Shown here: positions 33,220-41,193 of the stretch, piece after piece | Position numbering within the stretch: position 1 is the stretch's first letter | Layout: each line of letters begins with the position of its first letter | Source: JACVRW01 sp963716215 | GTDB lineage: Bacteria; Actinomycetota; Thermoleophilia; Solirubrobacterales; Thermoleophilaceae | Reading direction: 5' to 3' | NCBI GenBank assembly: GCA_963716215.1 | Contig: OY970298.1 | Span: forward strand, 186,001 to 250,000 | Length of the DNA: 64,000 nucleotides | Program-made: the position numbers and the translations under genes | The notes under the pieces: model-generated | Databases searched by the model: none | Told to the model about the DNA's origin: nothing | What the model saw: the letters and a program-made list of their open reading frames with translations, nothing else

Positions 33220-34823
33220 AGGGCGCAAGCGGCCGGCTCGGCCGGCCGCGCAGCGATGGCCTCGGCGCCGAGGGGCGGCGGGGCGGGCTGACCCGCCGCG
33301 ACCTGCTGCGCCGGGGCGGCGCCTCGGCGGCCGGCGGCGGCCTGTTCGCGGGACTGGCCTTGCCGGGCGCGGCGGCCGCGGGGCGCACCGGCGGTCCGCC
33401 CGGCGCGAGCTCCTTGCTGGTGGTGCTGCCGCTGATCCGTGCCGACTACGTGGGTGCCTTCGACGGCGACTCGGGCACCGACACCCCCAACATCGACGAC
33501 CTGACCGGGGACTCGCTGCGCTTCGACCGGGCGATCCCCGAGTGCATGCCGGCGCTGCCGGTGCGGCGCACGCTCGTGACCGGCATGCGCTCGTTCCCGT
33601 TCCGCGACTGGAAGCGCACCGAGGGGATGCCGGCCGTGCCCGGCTACAGCCCGGTCTGGGACTGGCAGCCGGTGGTGACCGAGACGATGCGCCTGGCGGA
33701 CGTGAAAACGGCCTACGTCACCGACAACCCGCTGCTCGAGGGCCCGCGCTTCCCCGACGTGCGCCGCCCGTCGGGCTCGCCGCCGGCCTCCACCGGCGCG
33801 AGCGGCATCAAGGCCGAGATCGCCGCGATCGAGCGCCAGTCGGCCGCGGCCGAGCGCACCTTCAAAGCGGGGATCTCGACGCTGCGCGAGCTGGCCCGCA
33901 GCGACCCGTTCTTCCTGGCGATCGACCCGTTCGACCCGGTCGACGCCACCGAGGCGCCGCCGATCTACGTGAAGCCGGGCGAGGTCGACAAGGAGGGCAC
34001 CGGCCCGATGAACGACCGCCTGGTCGAGCTGAAGTTCAGCGGCGGGGACATCGACGAGCTACGCGCCGCCTACCGCAAGCACGTGGAGAACGTGGACCGC
34101 TGGGTCGGCCGGCTGATGGACGAGGTGCCCGACGACCTGTTCATGTTCGCCCTCGGCGACATCGGCATCGCGCTGGGCGAGCACGATTACGTCGGCCGCG
34201 GCACGCCGACCTCGCACCGCGAGTCGTACGAGATCCCTTACCTGATTCGCCATCCCGACGGCGAGATGGCCGGCGACGACGTCGATTGGTACGCCACCAC
34301 TCACGACGTGCCCACCACGCTGCTGTCGGCGATGGGCCTCACGATCCCGGGCAAGATGCGCGGCGAGGACCTGACCCAGCAGTTCGACGACGTCGACGAG
34401 GAGGACCTGCCCGACCGGCCGTTCTCGATCACGGCGAGCGGCTCGCTGATCGTGGTGCGCGACAAGCGCTGGCTGATGGTCGCCGACCGCGAGGAGATCG
34501 AGCGACGCCTCTACGACGACGACGAAGAGGCGGACGACGACGACCAGCGCTACGACGACGTCGCCAACGACGAGCCGGGCGTGCTGACCGACATGTCGCT
34601 GGCGGCGCTGACGGTGGCCGGCGGCACGCTGCCGGAGTTCGGTCCCGAGGGCGCCCTGCGCCCGCCACCGGAGCGCGGGGACGACGACACCGACGACGAC
34701 GGCATCCCCAACGACTGGGATGCGGTCGACAACGACGATCCGGACGACGACGACGAGCCCGGCGACGAGCGCTTCGACGGCCGCGATGTCGAGGACCGAG
34801 GCGCGGCGGGCGGTACGCCCTGA
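33216..34823 (+). CDS. Catalytically degenerate sulfatase-fold paralogue with Asp-rich C-terminus
   Basis: GTG 33216 overlaps the previous stop (GTGA). The 535-residue protein has a Tat-type signal (GLTRRDLLRRGGASAAGG) and is a clear paralogue of the preceding protein; shared blocks include VTDNPLLEGPRF and MRSFPFRDW. The catalytic residues are gone: Asp48 becomes Pro72, the nucleophile Thr becomes Ala113 (A-L-P-V-R), SDHG becomes GDIG and GKH becomes GRG. The C-terminal ~60 residues are Asp-rich (DDDTDDDGIPNDWDAVDNDD), like calcium-binding thrombospondin type 3 repeats. It is probably a binding or partner subunit, not an enzyme. Confidence 0.8.
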   Translation: MKGASGRLGRPRSDGLGAEGRRGGLTRRDLLRRGGASAAGGGLFAGLALPGAAAAGRTGGPPGASSLLVVLPLIRADYVGAFDGDSGTDTPNIDDLTGDSLRFDRAIPECMPALPVRRTLVTGMRSFPFRDWKRTEGMPAVPGYSPVWDWQPVVTETMRLADVKTAYVTDNPLLEGPRFPDVRRPSGSPPASTGASGIKAEIAAIERQSAAAERTFKAGISTLRELARSDPFFLAIDPFDPVDATEAPPIYVKPGEVDKEGTGPMNDRLVELKFSGGDIDELRAAYRKHVENVDRWVGRLMDEVPDDLFMFALGDIGIALGEHDYVGRGTPTSHRESYEIPYLIRHPDGEMAGDDVDWYATTHDVPTTLLSAMGLTIPGKMRGEDLTQQFDDVDEEDLPDRPFSITASGSLIVVRDKRWLMVADREEIERRLYDDDEEADDDDQRYDDVANDEPGVLTDMSLAALTVAGGTLPEFGPEGALRPPPERGDDDTDDDGIPNDWDAVDNDDPDDDDEPGDERFDGRDVEDRGAAGGTP

Positions 34824-36514
34824 TGGCGGACAGCGAGCGCGAGGCGCGCGAGAACCCGTCGGCGGAGTTCCTCTACGCCAACAAGTGGCGGATCTTCGGC
34901 GTGATGATGATCGGCTGGGCGATGTCGATGCTCGACGTGTCGATCGTGAACATCTCGATCCCCACGCTCGAGACCGAGATGTCGTCCGACGTGGCGACGG
35001 TCACGTGGGTCATCAACTCCTACAACATCATGTTCGCCGTCCTGCTCGTGTCGATGGGGCGGCTGGCGGACCAGTTCGGGCGCAAGCGCTTCTTCATCAT
35101 CGGGCTCGCAGTGTTCACCGTCGGCTCGGCGCTGTGCGCCGCGGCGTGGTCGATCGAGTGGCTGATCGTGTTCCGCGCGATCCAGGGCGTGGGCGCTGGC
35201 ATCCTGGCGCCACTCGGGTTCGCCATGACCGTGCTGGTGTTCCCGCCGGAGCACCGCGGACGCGGCCTTGCTCTGATCGCCGTCGTGGCGCTGGTCTCGT
35301 CGGCGCTGGGGCCCGTGCTCGGCGGCGTGCTGATCGAGATCGCGGACTGGCACTGGATCTTCCTGATCAACATCCCGTTCGGCTTGCTCGGCATCGTGCT
35401 GTGCCTGCGCTGGTGGCCGGAGACGTGGGATCTGAGCGCCGGTCGCGACGTGGACGTGCGCGGGATGCTGCTGCTCGGCGGCGCGGTCTTCTGCCTAACG
35501 GTCGCGCTGGTCGAGGCGAACCCGTTCGGCGGCGACCTGCCGCTCTGGCTGAGCCTGATGCAGGCCGCGATCCTGCTCGGCGCGGCCTTCGTGTGGTGGG
35601 AGCGGCGCGCGCCCAACCCGATGATCACGCCGGGGCTGATCGCCAACAAGCAGTTCCGCAACGCGAACCTCGGCATGCTCTTCTTCGCCGCCGGGGCGAT
35701 CGGGAGCCTGCTGCTGCTCTCGCTCGTGTTCACGAACCTCTGGGGCTACGAACCGATCGAGGCCGGCCTCGCGCTGCTGCCGGTGCCGCTGATGGGCCTC
35801 CTCGTGTGGCCGTTGGCCGGGCGCGCCGCGGACACCAAGCCGCCCGGCCAGATCGCCAAGCCGGCCCTGATCGTGATGTCGATCGGGATGATCTGGGTCT
35901 CGTTCCTACCGGCCACCGCCGACGACGCCTGGGCCTACATCCGCATCCTGCCCGGCCTGCTGATGATCGGGGCGGGCATGGGGATCGGGTTCCCGGCGCT
36001 GAACGTGGGCGCGATGGGAGCCGTGGCGGGGCCGGAGATCGGGCTGGCGTCCGGCATCCTCAACACGGCGCGGCAGCTGGGCACCGCCATCGGCGTGGCG
36101 ATCCTGATCGCCACGTTCGGCGGGGTGCTGCACGCGCACATGTCCTGGTTCGCCGACGAGGAGATCGAGGACATCGTGGGCGACTGGGAGATCCCGAAGC
36201 CGCTGGCCGGGGCGGTGATCCAGTCGACCCTGCACGACTACACGGGCGGCACAACCGACCGCTTCGAGCCCAAGCCGGGCTTCGACGAGGAGATCATCCG
36301 CCAGACGGCGGGCTCGGCACGCGAGGGGTTCGCGTGGGGGTTCCGCCAGGCCGCCTTCCTCGTACTGACCGTGCTGCCGCTGCTCGGGGCGCTGAAGCGG
36401 ACGCCCGCTCAGGCGCGGGCCGAGTTCATGGCCCAGATGCAGGCCAAGCAGCAGGCCGGTGACGGCAACGACGGTGCCCCGCGCGGGGCACCGGTCGAGC
36501 AGCAGGCGACCTAA
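34823..36514 (+). CDS. DHA2-family MFS drug/metabolite exporter
   Basis: The 563-residue protein starts at ATG 34823, overlapping the previous stop. It has 14 predicted membrane helices. MFS motif A is GRLADQFGRKRFFIIG (~residue 75) and the DHA2 motif C region is ALGPVLGGVLIEIADWHWIF. The first helix contains MSMLDVSIVNISIPTLE, typical of EmrB/QacA proteins. It uses proton motive force to export a small molecule. Coupling to two surface sulfatase-fold proteins suggests it exports the substrate, or a lipid or glycan precursor, that they act on or bind; that link is inference. Confidence 0.9.
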   Translation: MADSEREARENPSAEFLYANKWRIFGVMMIGWAMSMLDVSIVNISIPTLETEMSSDVATVTWVINSYNIMFAVLLVSMGRLADQFGRKRFFIIGLAVFTVGSALCAAAWSIEWLIVFRAIQGVGAGILAPLGFAMTVLVFPPEHRGRGLALIAVVALVSSALGPVLGGVLIEIADWHWIFLINIPFGLLGIVLCLRWWPETWDLSAGRDVDVRGMLLLGGAVFCLTVALVEANPFGGDLPLWLSLMQAAILLGAAFVWWERRAPNPMITPGLIANKQFRNANLGMLFFAAGAIGSLLLLSLVFTNLWGYEPIEAGLALLPVPLMGLLVWPLAGRAADTKPPGQIAKPALIVMSIGMIWVSFLPATADDAWAYIRILPGLLMIGAGMGIGFPALNVGAMGAVAGPEIGLASGILNTARQLGTAIGVAILIATFGGVLHAHMSWFADEEIEDIVGDWEIPKPLAGAVIQSTLHDYTGGTTDRFEPKPGFDEEIIRQTAGSAREGFAWGFRQAAFLVLTVLPLLGALKRTPAQARAEFMAQMQAKQQAGDGNDGAPRGAPVEQQAT

Positions 36515-36519
36515 GGGCG

Positions 36520-37962
36520 CTAGGCGGACACCCCGAGCGGCTCGGCCTGCGCCAGCCGTTCCTCCACCAGCGCCACCAGCCGGGCCGCCGACTCCTCGGC
36601 GTCCTCCTGCTCGGTATCGACCAGCAGCTCGGGCGACAGCGGCTCCTCGTAAGGGTCGGAGACTCCGGTGAACGCCTGGATCTTGCCCGCCCGAGCGCGC
36701 TCGTAGAGGCCCTTTACGTCGCGCCGCTCGCACTCGGCCACCGAGGCCCGCACGTAGACCTCCAGGAAGCGCTTGCCCATGCGCGCGCGAGCCGCGTCGC
36801 GCGAGTCGCGGAAGGGCGAGACGGCGGCCACGAACGTGATCACGCCGTTGCGGGAGAGCAGGTCCGACACCCAGGCCAGGCGGCGCACGTTCTTGTCGCG
36901 GTCCTCGCGCGAGAAGCCGAGGTCGGCCGACAGGTTCTGGCGTACGTCGTCGCCGTCGAGCACCTCAACCCGGTGGCCGAGGTCGCGCAGCTGGCCGGCC
37001 GCCAGCCGGCCGATCGTCGACTTGCCCGAGCCGGACAGCCCGGTCAGCCAGACACACAGCCCGTCCATCCCGCGGGGCGGGGCGGCGAGCGTGCCGTACG
37101 CGATCGGGCCGAGGTTCGGCTCGCGGTCCTGCAGGTCGAAGGCGCGGAAGCGGCTGAACAGGCGATGGTCGGGCCCGTGGTAGTCGGACGAGCCGGTGGT
37201 GAGCAGCTCGAGCTCCTCGCAGCGATCCGCCAGCAGCCGCACCTGCTCCTCGGTGTGGGTCGTGTAGAAGACCTCGACCCCGTCGAGCCCCGCCGCGCGG
37301 TAGCGGTCGATCGCGTCCAGGACCTGCCGCTCGTCGTCGATATCCCAGAACGGATGCGCCCACACGGCCACGCCGGCCGCCTCGTGGATCCAGCCGATCG
37401 CCTCTTCCACGGTCGGATGCGTGCGCGCCACGTAGCCGGGCTTGCCCTGGATCAGGTACGCGGGGATGAACGACGACACGTCGGCGTGCCCCTCGGCGGC
37501 CAGCCGCTCCGCGTTCGCGGGGTGGGCGAGGACGGCCGCCGCGAGGTGGGGGCGGCCGACCGGCTTGCCCGCCGCCTTGCGCGCGTCGATCGGGGCCGGA
37601 TCGACCTCGAAGCCCAGCTCGCGCAGGCGCTCGGACATCCCGTCGGCTCGCCGCTCGCGGTCGCCGCGGGCGTCGCGCAGACGCTCGCCGAGCAGCCGGC
37701 TGCGATGGTCGATCCCGTAGCCGAGCACATGCAGGTCCTCATACGGCCCGTCGACGGCTGAGATCTCGGTGGCCGGCACCACGCGCACGCCATACAGGGC
37801 GCCGGCCGCCAGCGCCTCGTCCACGCCGTCCACCGTGTCGTGGTCCGACAGCGCGAGCAGGGTGACGCCCGCCTCGGCGGCGTTCTCAACAACCTGCGCG
37901 GCGGCCAGGTCGCCGTCGGAATGCAGGGAGTGCGACTGCAGGTCGAACCCCGGCGCGATCAC
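36520..37962 (-). CDS. PHP-phosphoesterase / APS-kinase fusion
   Basis: Residues ~5-285 form a PHP domain. Visible metal-site residues are H11, H14, D16, H41, D42, E66, H78, H139, H203, D260 and H262; the first His of the usual HxH is Gln9. Residues ~300-480 form adenylylsulfate kinase (CysC): Walker A G308-LSGSGKST, DGDDVRQNL, GFSREDRDKNVRR and FTGVSDPYEEP are all intact. CysC makes PAPS from APS. Some stand-alone PHP proteins hydrolyse 3',5'-pAp, the by-product of PAPS use, so the fusion may couple PAPS synthesis to pAp removal (inference). GTG 37962 lies 7 bases from TACCCT. Confidence 0.88.
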   Translation of the reverse strand: MIAPGFDLQSHSLHSDGDLAAAQVVENAAEAGVTLLALSDHDTVDGVDEALAAGALYGVRVVPATEISAVDGPYEDLHVLGYGIDHRSRLLGERLRDARGDRERRADGMSERLRELGFEVDPAPIDARKAAGKPVGRPHLAAAVLAHPANAERLAAEGHADVSSFIPAYLIQGKPGYVARTHPTVEEAIGWIHEAAGVAVWAHPFWDIDDERQVLDAIDRYRAAGLDGVEVFYTTHTEEQVRLLADRCEELELLTTGSSDYHGPDHRLFSRFRAFDLQDREPNLGPIAYGTLAAPPRGMDGLCVWLTGLSGSGKSTIGRLAAGQLRDLGHRVEVLDGDDVRQNLSADLGFSREDRDKNVRRLAWVSDLLSRNGVITFVAAVSPFRDSRDAARARMGKRFLEVYVRASVAECERRDVKGLYERARAGKIQAFTGVSDPYEEPLSPELLVDTEQEDAEESAARLVALVEERLAQAEPLGVSA

Positions 37963-37969
37963 GCGCGCA

Positions 37970-37975
37970 AGGGTA
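37970..37975 (-). promoter_or_regulatory. -10-like element, leaderless start of the PHP-CysC gene
   Basis: TACCCT on the minus strand, 7 bases before GTG 37962, within the 29-bp gap after the GlsB-like gene. Confidence 0.5.
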
Positions 37976-37991
37976 CAAAGTCGCCCAGCCG

Positions 37992-38270
37992 CTAGCGCGG
38001 GGCGGGCTTGGAGTCCCGGCCCTCCCCGCCGGCGACGGCGCGGTACACGCCCAGCAGGATCATCGTGCCGATGATCGCGCCGATCAGGCCACCCAGGTCG
38101 AACATCTGGGTGTCGCCGATGCCGAACAGCTCCGTGAAGATGAAGAATCCGACCAGCGACCCCGCGAGGCCCAGCAGGATCGTCACGAAGAACCCGCCTG
38201 GATCGTTGCCGGGCAGCAGGGCCTTGGCGATGTACCCCGCCAGCAGCCCGAGGATGATTGCTCCGATCAT
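37992..38270 (-). CDS. GlsB/YeaQ/YmgE-family membrane protein
   Basis: The 92-residue protein has three membrane segments (IIGAII-type start, then GGFFVTILLGLAGSLVGFF, then GGLIGAIIGTMILLGVY). This is the pattern of the transglycosylase-associated (GlsB/YeaQ/YmgE) family, linked to envelope stress in other bacteria; molecular role unknown. AAGGAGAAGGAC lies just before the ATG. It follows the P5C dehydrogenase gene by 17 bp and probably shares its transcript. Confidence 0.88.
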   Translation of the reverse strand: MIGAIILGLLAGYIAKALLPGNDPGGFFVTILLGLAGSLVGFFIFTELFGIGDTQMFDLGGLIGAIIGTMILLGVYRAVAGGEGRDSKPAPR

Positions 38271-38287
38271 GTCCTTCTCCTTCCCGC

Positions 38288-39847
38288 CTATTCGACGGAT
38301 ATTCCCTGGCGCATGGTGTTCTCAGTAACTACACGCGGCTCCACGAACTGCAACAGGTAGTCCGGCCCGCCGGCCTTGGCGCCGATGCCCGAGCGCCGGT
38401 TGCCCCCGAATGGCTGGCGCCCCACCATCGCCCCGGTGATGCCACGGTTGACGTACAGGTTGCCCACCGGCAGGCGCGCGGCCACGCGCTCCACGGTCGC
38501 GGGGTTGCGCGAGAACAGCCCGCCGGTGAGGGCGAACGGCAGCGAGTCGACCACGTCGCAGGCGGCGTCCACGTCCGCCACCGCCGTGACCGACAGCAGC
38601 GGCCCGAAGATCTCCTCGCGGTTGACCGCCGACAGCTCGGGAAGGTCGACCGCGATCGACGGGGCGCAGAACCAGCCGCTCTCGGGCGCCGGCCCCGCGC
38701 TGGCGGCGATCCGGCCCTCGCGCTCGGCGATCTCCGCGTAGCGCCGCACGCGCTCCTGTGCCTCCGCCTCGATCACCGGCGGCACCTCAGTCGCGAACTC
38801 CTCCGCCTGCCCCACGCGCAGCACCTCGGTCGCGCCGCTGAGGCGCTCCACCAGCGTGTCGGCGATCGCCTCGTGCACCAGCACGCGCGCCGCGGCCGAG
38901 CACTTCTGCCCCGCGTACGTGAAGGCCGAGTGCACGATCGCCGGGACAGCCTCGTCCAGGTCGGCGTCGGCGTCGAGGATCACGCAGTTCTTGCCGCCCA
39001 TCTCCGACACCACGCGCTTGACGTGACCCTGGTCCTCGGGTGTCTCGGCGGCGGCGCGCACGATCTCGAGCCCCACGGCGCTCGAGCCCGTGAACGCGAT
39101 CACGTGCACGCGCGGGTCGCGCACCAGCGCCGCACCGGCGTCGCCCTCGCCCGGCAGCAGCGCCAGCGCCTCGGGCGGCACGCCGCCCTCGTGCAGGGCG
39201 TCGACCAGCGCACCCGCGCTCGCGGGCGACTGCTCGGCCGGCTTGAGCACCACCGCGTTGCCGGCAGCCAGCGCCGCCGCCGTCATGCCGCACGGGATCG
39301 CCAGCGGGAAGTTCCAGGGCGCGATCACCGCCGCCACGCCGCGCGGGACGTACCGCATGCTGTTGCGCTCGCCCGGCACCTGCAGCAGCTCGCGCCCTTC
39401 CTCCAGCGCGATCGCCTGGAGCGCGTAGTACTCCAAGAAGTCGATCGCCTCGCACACGTCGCCGTCCGCCTCGGGCCAGGGCTTGGCGCACTCGCGCACC
39501 TGCAGGGCGGCCAGCTCGAGGCGCCGTTCGCGCAGGCGGGCAGCCGCTGCGCGCAGGGCCTCGGCACGCTCGGCAGCCGGCCGGGCCCCCCAGACGCGGG
39601 CGCCGCGCTGAGCCGCTTCCACCGCCGCATGCGCCTCGGCCGGGCCGGCGCGGCCGGCCCTGGCGACCAGCCGCTGGGGAGCACCCGGGTCGGTGGAATC
39701 CAGTCCGTCGGCGGAGCCGCGGTCGCCGCCGATCAGCACGGGCACCGCCAGCGGCAGGCGCGCGTCCAGCCCGCGCAGCGCCTCCAGCAACCCATCCCGG
39801 GCGGGGGCGCGGCGCAGCTCCAGGATCGGCTCGTTGCGAAAGCTCAC
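38288..39847 (-). CDS. L-glutamate gamma-semialdehyde (P5C) dehydrogenase
   Basis: The 519-residue aldehyde dehydrogenase carries out the second step of proline breakdown, oxidising P5C/glutamate semialdehyde to glutamate with NAD+. Motifs: APWNFPLAIPCGM (NAD binding), FTGSSAVG, catalytic Glu in VVSEMGGKN and catalytic Cys in YAGQKCSAAARV. GNLYVNRGITGAMVGRQPFGG near the C-terminus is typical of P5C dehydrogenases. GTG 39847 overlaps the proline dehydrogenase stop (GTGA), so the two-step pathway is translationally coupled. Confidence 0.92.
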   Translation of the reverse strand: MSFRNEPILELRRAPARDGLLEALRGLDARLPLAVPVLIGGDRGSADGLDSTDPGAPQRLVARAGRAGPAEAHAAVEAAQRGARVWGARPAAERAEALRAAAARLRERRLELAALQVRECAKPWPEADGDVCEAIDFLEYYALQAIALEEGRELLQVPGERNSMRYVPRGVAAVIAPWNFPLAIPCGMTAAALAAGNAVVLKPAEQSPASAGALVDALHEGGVPPEALALLPGEGDAGAALVRDPRVHVIAFTGSSAVGLEIVRAAAETPEDQGHVKRVVSEMGGKNCVILDADADLDEAVPAIVHSAFTYAGQKCSAAARVLVHEAIADTLVERLSGATEVLRVGQAEEFATEVPPVIEAEAQERVRRYAEIAEREGRIAASAGPAPESGWFCAPSIAVDLPELSAVNREEIFGPLLSVTAVADVDAACDVVDSLPFALTGGLFSRNPATVERVAARLPVGNLYVNRGITGAMVGRQPFGGNRRSGIGAKAGGPDYLLQFVEPRVVTENTMRQGISVE

Positions 39848-41169
39848 GGCGCCGCCAGCAGCTCCTCGACCGGCACGCCGCGCTGCAGATCGCTGAGGAA
39901 GGACTCGTTGGCCGTGTTCTCCAGCAGCCGTCGCACCAGGTAGGCCATCCCGGCGACCATGTCGCCCACCGGGCAATAGATGCGCACGCGCATGCCCTGA
40001 TCCGCGAGCGCCGCCGCCAGGTCGTCGCCCAGGCCGCGCAGCACCTGGATCTCGAGGTCCTGGTCGCCGCGACCGGCGGCGCGGTTGGCCGCGACCGCGT
40101 GCGCCACCGAGCGCAGGTTGTGCGACGCGATCGCCGGGCGCACGTGCGGCCAGCCCTCGAGCAGCCGCCGCGTGAGCCCCTCGAAGTTGCGATCCGACTC
40201 GGCCTTCTCCTCGAACACCGGCGGCGTCCAGCCGTGCTGGCGCGCCGCGACCACCTCGTGGTCCCAGTACGCGCCCTTCACCAGACGCACGACCAGCGGC
40301 GGTTCGCGGTGAGCCGCCCGCGCCCACGCGATCACCTGGTCGAGCTGCTCCGGCGACTCGCGCAGGTAGGCCTGCAGGACGATCCCGGTCGAGGGCCCGT
40401 CGCGGAGCTCGGGGTCCTCCAGCAAGTCGAACACCAGCTGGAGCGTGGCCTCGAGCGTGTCCACCGACTCCATGTCGATGTGCAGGTGGGCACCCAGCTC
40501 CTTCGCGCGCAGGAGCAGCGGCCGCATCCGCCGCGCGGCGTCGTCGCGGCCGACCTCGGGCGCCTCGGGGCGCAGCAACGGGCTCAGCGCCGACACCTTC
40601 ACCGACACGTTCACGCGCGGTACCGGACCGAGCGAATCGCTCTCCAGCAGCGGCTTGTCGGGCCACCGCGGCGCCGCCGCCGCCAGCGTCTCCAGCGCGT
40701 CCAGGCAGCGTGCGGCGTAGCGGTCGGCCTCCGGCTGCGTCACGGTCGCCTCGCCGAGCAGGTCGAGCGAGACCGCGGCACCGTGCTCCCACAGGTGGCG
40801 GATCGGGCGCACGGCCGCGCGTGGCGTCTCGCCGACGATGAAGCGGTGCGCCATGTGGCGCACGCCGGCCGCCGCCGCCGCACCCAGCGCAGTCCGGCCC
40901 GCCTTGTTGTGGCCCATTCGCATCGCGGCCGCGATCGGCGGTGGATGCGCGTCCACCTCGTCCAGGTACGCGGTCAGGTGACGCGCGAGGTCCTCCAGGC
41001 TCGTACAGGCCGGCGTCACGTCGACGAAGCGAAACAGCGCCGCGCGCAGCTCCTGGTCCTGGGAAGCCATCTCCATCGCCTTCACGTCGAGCGCCCTCAG
41101 CGGATGCCGCGGCCTCGTCGGGAACGCCGCGTGGATCGAGCGGCCCACCCTCTGCAGCTCCTCCTCCAC
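39844..41169 (-). CDS. Proline dehydrogenase
   Basis: The 441-residue FAD enzyme (TIM barrel) oxidises proline to P5C. Motifs include RVNVSVKVSAL, HIDMESVDTLEATL, VVRLVKGAYWDHE (FAD/substrate region, ~285) and ASHNLRS. I start it at GTG 41169 (M-EEELQRVG), 7 bases from TATGGT. The ATG at 41181 lies inside that -10 element and would only add MVVP. It is divergent from the PhoD-like gene with a 24-bp spacer and coupled to the P5C dehydrogenase. Confidence 0.9.
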   Translation of the reverse strand: MEEELQRVGRSIHAAFPTRPRHPLRALDVKAMEMASQDQELRAALFRFVDVTPACTSLEDLARHLTAYLDEVDAHPPPIAAAMRMGHNKAGRTALGAAAAAGVRHMAHRFIVGETPRAAVRPIRHLWEHGAAVSLDLLGEATVTQPEADRYAARCLDALETLAAAAPRWPDKPLLESDSLGPVPRVNVSVKVSALSPLLRPEAPEVGRDDAARRMRPLLLRAKELGAHLHIDMESVDTLEATLQLVFDLLEDPELRDGPSTGIVLQAYLRESPEQLDQVIAWARAAHREPPLVVRLVKGAYWDHEVVAARQHGWTPPVFEEKAESDRNFEGLTRRLLEGWPHVRPAIASHNLRSVAHAVAANRAAGRGDQDLEIQVLRGLGDDLAAALADQGMRVRIYCPVGDMVAGMAYLVRRLLENTANESFLSDLQRGVPVEELLAAP

Positions 41170-41176
41170 CGGGACA

Positions 41177-41186
41177 ACCATATGCT
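41177..41186. promoter_or_regulatory. Symmetric bidirectional promoter (AnnnTAnnnT)
   Basis: ACCATATGCT contains TATGCT on the plus strand (41181-41186, 7 bases before GTG 41194) and TATGGT on the minus strand (41182-41177, 7 bases before GTG 41169). They share the central TA at 41181-41182. The ATG triplets within CATATG are therefore probably promoter, not start codons. Confidence 0.6.
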
Positions 41187-41193
41187 TCCGCTC

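Noticed and set aside
41179..41184. Head-to-head ATG start codons for proline dehydrogenase and the PhoD-like protein
   Set aside because: The CATATG fits better as overlapping -10 hexamers placing GTG codons 7 bp away on each side; kept as an alternative only.
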